A stretch of 30,381 nt of DNA from a virus. The position numbers and the translations under genes were made by a program. The notes beneath the pieces were generated by a model, which was not told the DNA's origin, did not search any database, and was given only the letters and a program-made list of their open reading frames with translations. Positions 28,419 to 30,381 of this stretch are shown in pieces; positions within the stretch are counted from its first letter, which is position 1; the number at the start of each line of letters is the position of its first letter. Where the stretch lies: the IMG/VR virus record IMGVR_UViG_3300031857_000945, positions 1 to 30,381 of that record; one strand, written 5' to 3'.

Positions 28419-28756
28419 ACATGATTCCCTGTCTAAAGCAGCGAACACGCTGTGAAATCTGGTTTGCTTCCCCTGGTGGAACCTACATGTTCGAGGCCAC
28501 TAACGAGTGTGCTGCCGATGGGTGTGATGAATGCCCACGCGTAACCGCAGGCTCTAAGACAGGTGAGGATTATCACCTATGTGGATCGACTCACGCAGAG
28601 GCTAATGCTGCTGCTAAGGTTCACCCTGGATTTAACAGTGAATATGGGCCGGGTACAGCGTATCTCTACGGCCATGACTGGTTCTGCCGAGACTGTCAGC
28701 ACGCTCTTACCGCCGCAGGTGTCACTACCTTTGTCATTACAGGGAGGCCAGCATGA
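28415..28756 (+). CDS. Deoxycytidylate deaminase-like protein
   Basis: 113 residues. It has a zinc-dependent deaminase core: H60-A61-E62 in STHAEANAAAK, then GTAYLYGHDWFCRDCQHALTAAGVTTFVI with C91 and C94 in FCRDC. The canonical second motif is PCxxC; here Pro is replaced by Phe. N-terminal cysteines (C32, C37, C40) match the second zinc-related Cys set of dCMP deaminases. The likely reaction is dCMP to dUMP, feeding ThyX, which is three genes upstream. It is short, missing part of the usual C-terminal region. Confidence 0.75.
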   Translation: MNMIPCLKQRTRCEIWFASPGGTYMFEATNECAADGCDECPRVTAGSKTGEDYHLCGSTHAEANAAAKVHPGFNSEYGPGTAYLYGHDWFCRDCQHALTAAGVTTFVITGRPA

Positions 28757-28974
28757 TCAGATCAGTGGCCTACGCGACCATCCAGATAATCGGCGGTGCC
28801 TTCGCTATTGCATTCTTCATGGGAATCTCAGTAGTATACCTGTTCCTCCTGACAATGATCTCAGCCGAGGTTGGGTGGCAAGCATTGCCCCTAGGATTCC
28901 TTATTCCGTCTGCAATTCTGTGGACAGCATTGAAGATCATTCCCGATGACGACGCTGCGCGTAGCCAGCAATAG
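28753..28974 (+). CDS. Small two-pass membrane protein
   Basis: 73 residues with two hydrophobic helices (TIQIIGGAFAIAFFMGISVVYLFLLTM, then ALPLGFLIPSAILWTALKI), and an acidic/polar C-terminus (IPDDDAARSQQ). Its ATG overlaps the deaminase stop (ATGA). No function is evident; superinfection exclusion or membrane anchoring are possibilities. Confidence 0.65.
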   Translation: MIRSVAYATIQIIGGAFAIAFFMGISVVYLFLLTMISAEVGWQALPLGFLIPSAILWTALKIIPDDDAARSQQ

Positions 28975-28982
28975 GAGAAGAT

Positions 28983-29204
28983 ATGCTGTTTAGGAAGAAG
29001 TACGCTGTTAAGATCAAGCCCCACGTTTGGGGAGACGACTGGGCTGTTCTTCAAGTATGGCACAAGGGTAAGGTCATTGGTACCGCCGACATTGTACGAA
29101 GCAATCTGTCCAAGTCGTATATCAAGTACCGCGCCAAGAATGTCTACAACGAGTACAAGCGTGAGCAGAAGGTTAATCGATGGGTTGACAGGTTACCTGG
29201 ATAG
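28983..29204 (+). CDS. Small basic hypothetical protein
   Basis: 73 residues, rich in Lys/Tyr/Trp (RKKYAVKIKPHVWGDDWAVLQVWHKGKVIG) with a basic C-terminal helix YNEYKREQKVNRWV. A strong AGGAG site lies five bases before the ATG. It is the last gene of the operon. Not recognised; the basic character suggests nucleic-acid binding. Confidence 0.65.
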   Translation: MLFRKKYAVKIKPHVWGDDWAVLQVWHKGKVIGTADIVRSNLSKSYIKYRAKNVYNEYKREQKVNRWVDRLPG

Positions 29205-29228
29205 GTGAAGTTTACTTCACCCTTTACT
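29204..29228 (+). terminator. Terminator closing the 25937-29204 operon
   Basis: GGTGAAG/CTTCACC seven-base stem with a TTTA loop (29204-29221), followed by CTTTACT. The stop codon of the last gene touches the stem. The tail is only moderately T-rich. Confidence 0.65.
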
Positions 29229-29342
29229 CTCATTGCAAATGTTAGAAAATTTTGTTTGTGTATGATGACGAACTTGTGCGCATATGTCCGTTTTGGAATA
29301 GTGCGCACTTGTCGTCGTTACCAAACTGTTACCTGAATAGGC
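29229..29342. other. Intergenic region with palindromes
   Basis: About 110 bases without an ORF. An AT-rich stretch (29231-29266) is followed by a near-palindromic TGTGCGCATA (29275-29284) and a perfect palindrome AGTGCGCACT (29300-29309), both with GTGCGC cores 25 bases apart. They may be a regulator's paired binding sites upstream of the 29343 promoter. Confidence 0.5.
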
Positions 29343-29371
29343 TTGACTTTTCGGCATCCGTGTGCTAGCCT
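29343..29371 (+). promoter_or_regulatory. Promoter for 29410 gene
   Basis: TTGACT, 17 bases, then TGC TAGCCT. The -10 is weak but the extended TG and spacing are right; a 38-base leader with GAAAGG precedes the ATG. Confidence 0.65.
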
Positions 29372-29409
29372 TAGGGCACAAGGTAAAGGAAACAACGAAA
29401 GGCAAGACC

Positions 29410-29547
29410 ATGATCAACCAGACCTACAACCCCGCTAACGGTGTCTACACTCTCACCTGTGACCAGTGTGGACACACCGCTAGTGACCCCACCCTCCCCT
29501 GGTTGCGTCGCTGGTTCGCCTCTCGTCATGTGTGTGTCACTCGCTAG
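29410..29547 (+). CDS. Small Zn-finger-like protein
   Basis: 45 residues. CDQCGH and RHVC provide a C2H/C-type zinc site (TLTCDQCGHTASDP...RRWFASRHVCVTR). The ATG at 29410 follows GAAAGG; the GTG-started longer frame includes the promoter and is rejected. Small proteins like this recur in actinophage early regions, function unknown. Codon use is richer in C-ending codons than in the upstream operon. Confidence 0.65.
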   Translation: MINQTYNPANGVYTLTCDQCGHTASDPTLPWLRRWFASRHVCVTR

Positions 29548-29580
29548 GGTGACCGTAACACAACCGTTACACAACAACAC

Positions 29581-29609
29581 TTGACACATACCCTCGCTTC
29601 ATGTAGTCT
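29581..29609 (+). promoter_or_regulatory. Promoter for 29649 gene cluster
   Basis: TTGACA, 17 bases, then TAGTCT, with a palindrome TAGTCT-A-AGACTA (29604-29616) over the -10 that may be an operator. Confidence 0.7.
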
Positions 29610-29648
29610 AAGACTACTAGATCAGAACAACACCTAAGGACACACACC

Positions 29649-29858
29649 ATGACTACCCTCCCCACCACCACCCCCGCTGAGTCAGAGGGACGCACCCTCA
29701 CCATCGGACGTACCGACGCGCATGGTACGCTACATCACATCACTGGTATCGTATCCCTGAGTGATGGGTTCGGATACCTCACTGTGGGTAAGGGTACATA
29801 CAGGGAGTACGCTATCACCCTGGGTGGATACCACACCCCCATCCCCTACGTCCGATGA
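29649..29858 (+). CDS. Small hypothetical protein
   Basis: 69 residues, Thr/Gly-rich with a Thr-Pro start (TTLPTTTPAESEGR) and a beta-rich body (TLTIGRTDAHGTLHHITGIVSLSDGFGYLTVGKGTYREYAITLGGYHTP). Preceded by AAGGA. Codons favour C-ending triplets (ACC, CTC, CCC). Not recognised. Confidence 0.6.
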   Translation: MTTLPTTTPAESEGRTLTIGRTDAHGTLHHITGIVSLSDGFGYLTVGKGTYREYAITLGGYHTPIPYVR

Positions 29859-29968
29859 GTAGGCCTTGCGCCACGGTACGCCGTGTGCTACGCTCTAACA
29901 ACGGATACGCCGAATGCCCCTGCTGTGGGGGCTGGGTAGTCAAGAACGGAAGGATCGAATCATGCTAG
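29855..29968 (+). CDS. 37-residue Zn-ribbon-like peptide
   Basis: ATG at 29855 overlaps the preceding stop (ATGA). The peptide ends with ECPCCGGWVVKNGRIESC, with CPCC and a trailing Cys. It has no site of its own, so coupled translation is likely. It overlaps the next gene's start. Confidence 0.6.
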   Translation: MSRPCATVRRVLRSNNGYAECPCCGGWVVKNGRIESC

Positions 29969-30141
29969 ATCAGATTCAGGCTAGGGACCTGTGTGTAGGG
30001 GACGAGGTCCCCAATGGTATCGTTACCGATATCACCGCTGGGCCTACTGGCCTCCTTGCTGTGGAGGTCGCTGCCTACCCTGGTAGCGTCATCACTAACA
30101 CTGTCACCCTGTCCCCTGTGTCCTGGGTGGAGGTACTGTGA
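29962..30141 (+). CDS. Small hypothetical protein
   Basis: 59 residues, beta-rich (DLCVGDEVPNGIVTDITAGPTGLLAVEVAAY, then GSVITNTVTLSPVSWVEV). The ATG at 29962 is preceded by GGAAGGA. It reads like a small OB- or SH3-like barrel but this is not certain. Its stop overlaps the next GTG. Confidence 0.55.
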   Translation: MLDQIQARDLCVGDEVPNGIVTDITAGPTGLLAVEVAAYPGSVITNTVTLSPVSWVEVL

Positions 30142-30245
30142 GGCTTACCCGTAGGGCCTACGCCCTCATCTACCTTACCGCTGCTGCTGTGGGCCTGTGG
30201 TGGCCCTGGGAGTCGATGCCCTGGTATGGCCTTGACCTAAGGTAA
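30138..30245 (+). CDS. 35-residue single-pass membrane peptide
   Basis: GTG at 30138 with GGAGG four bases upstream. It has a basic start (RLTRRAY), then one hydrophobic stretch (ALIYLTAAAVGLWWPW), and a Trp-rich end. Overlaps the previous stop as GTGA. Confidence 0.5.
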   Translation: MRLTRRAYALIYLTAAAVGLWWPWESMPWYGLDLR

Positions 30246-30381
30246 CGATTAGGTAACATCGGCGTGTTGGACTTGACAAATCCAGCAGGCCGGGCAAGGT
30301 CTTACCCGGTAAATCGGCAATTGTCAAGGTACGAATCCGTTGAGTTTTCACGGGAATACAACGATATCCGTAGGCGATTCC
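30246..30381. other. Non-coding right edge with nested inverted repeat
   Basis: No ORF over 30 codons. CTTGACAA (30272-30279) pairs with TTGTCAAG (30321-30328), enclosing a second stem CCGGG/CCCGG (30290-30294 and 30305-30309). A TTGACA is present in the outer arm with no matching -10. Function unknown. Confidence 0.55.

Noticed and set aside
30262-30340. tRNA gene (GGTACGAATCC resembles a T-loop)
   Set aside because: No acceptor, anticodon or T-stem pairing could be made around it.

Overview
The window is part of a tailed double-stranded DNA phage (siphovirus type) genome that most likely infects an actinobacterium. The phage assignment rests on a tape measure gene, a frameshifted tail chaperone, tail tube genes, head-tail connectors, an HK97-type capsid, a maturation protease, a portal and a long set of fibre genes. 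The host guess is an inference from FAD-dependent thymidylate synthase, a B12-dependent ribonucleotide reductase, an actinobacterial-style secreted lytic transglycosylase, leaderless starts and moderate G+C (about half, by eye). It resembles the large ~50% G+C Streptomyces phages, but I could not test that.

Layout: two divergent blocks meet at about 24.08-24.22 kb. Leftward (minus strand), in transcription order: class II ribonucleotide reductase (24018); small tail/fibre proteins; a 610-residue collagen-like fibre; several minor tail proteins; an unusual insert encoding a GNAT-like transferase, a 36-residue peptide, a cupin-like protein and an adenylate-forming (ANL) enzyme; a holin-like membrane protein; more fibre proteins; then portal, protease-scaffold, major capsid, connectors, two paralogous tail tube proteins, the tail chaperone pair with a canonical -1 slippery site (AAATTTA), and the start of the tape measure gene, which runs off the left edge. 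No terminase is visible.

Rightward (plus strand): a promoter with a 9-codon leaderless ORF and tandem repeats; a small Cys-containing ORF that may start at ATT; a secreted lytic transglycosylase; an HslV/proteasome-beta-like Ntn hydrolase; then one tight nine-gene operon (25937-29204) with a SLOG protein, an SNase-like nuclease, ThyX, a deoxycytidylate deaminase-like enzyme and small unknown proteins, closed by a hairpin. From about 29.2 kb the DNA changes character: tiny genes rich in C-ending codons, each group with its own promoter, and a nested inverted repeat near the right edge.

Regulation is unusually legible. Almost every transcription unit starts with an extended -10 (TGN-TANNNT). 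Five of these sit exactly six bases before an ATG, which predicts leaderless mRNAs. At three leftward junctions (2.4, 6.4, 6.9 kb) a terminator hairpin is immediately followed by a new promoter. The nucleotide genes (NrdJ, ThyX, deaminase, nuclease) would together redirect host nucleotides into phage DNA. The ANL-GNAT-cupin-peptide cluster inside the tail-fibre operon is the best candidate here for an undescribed system.
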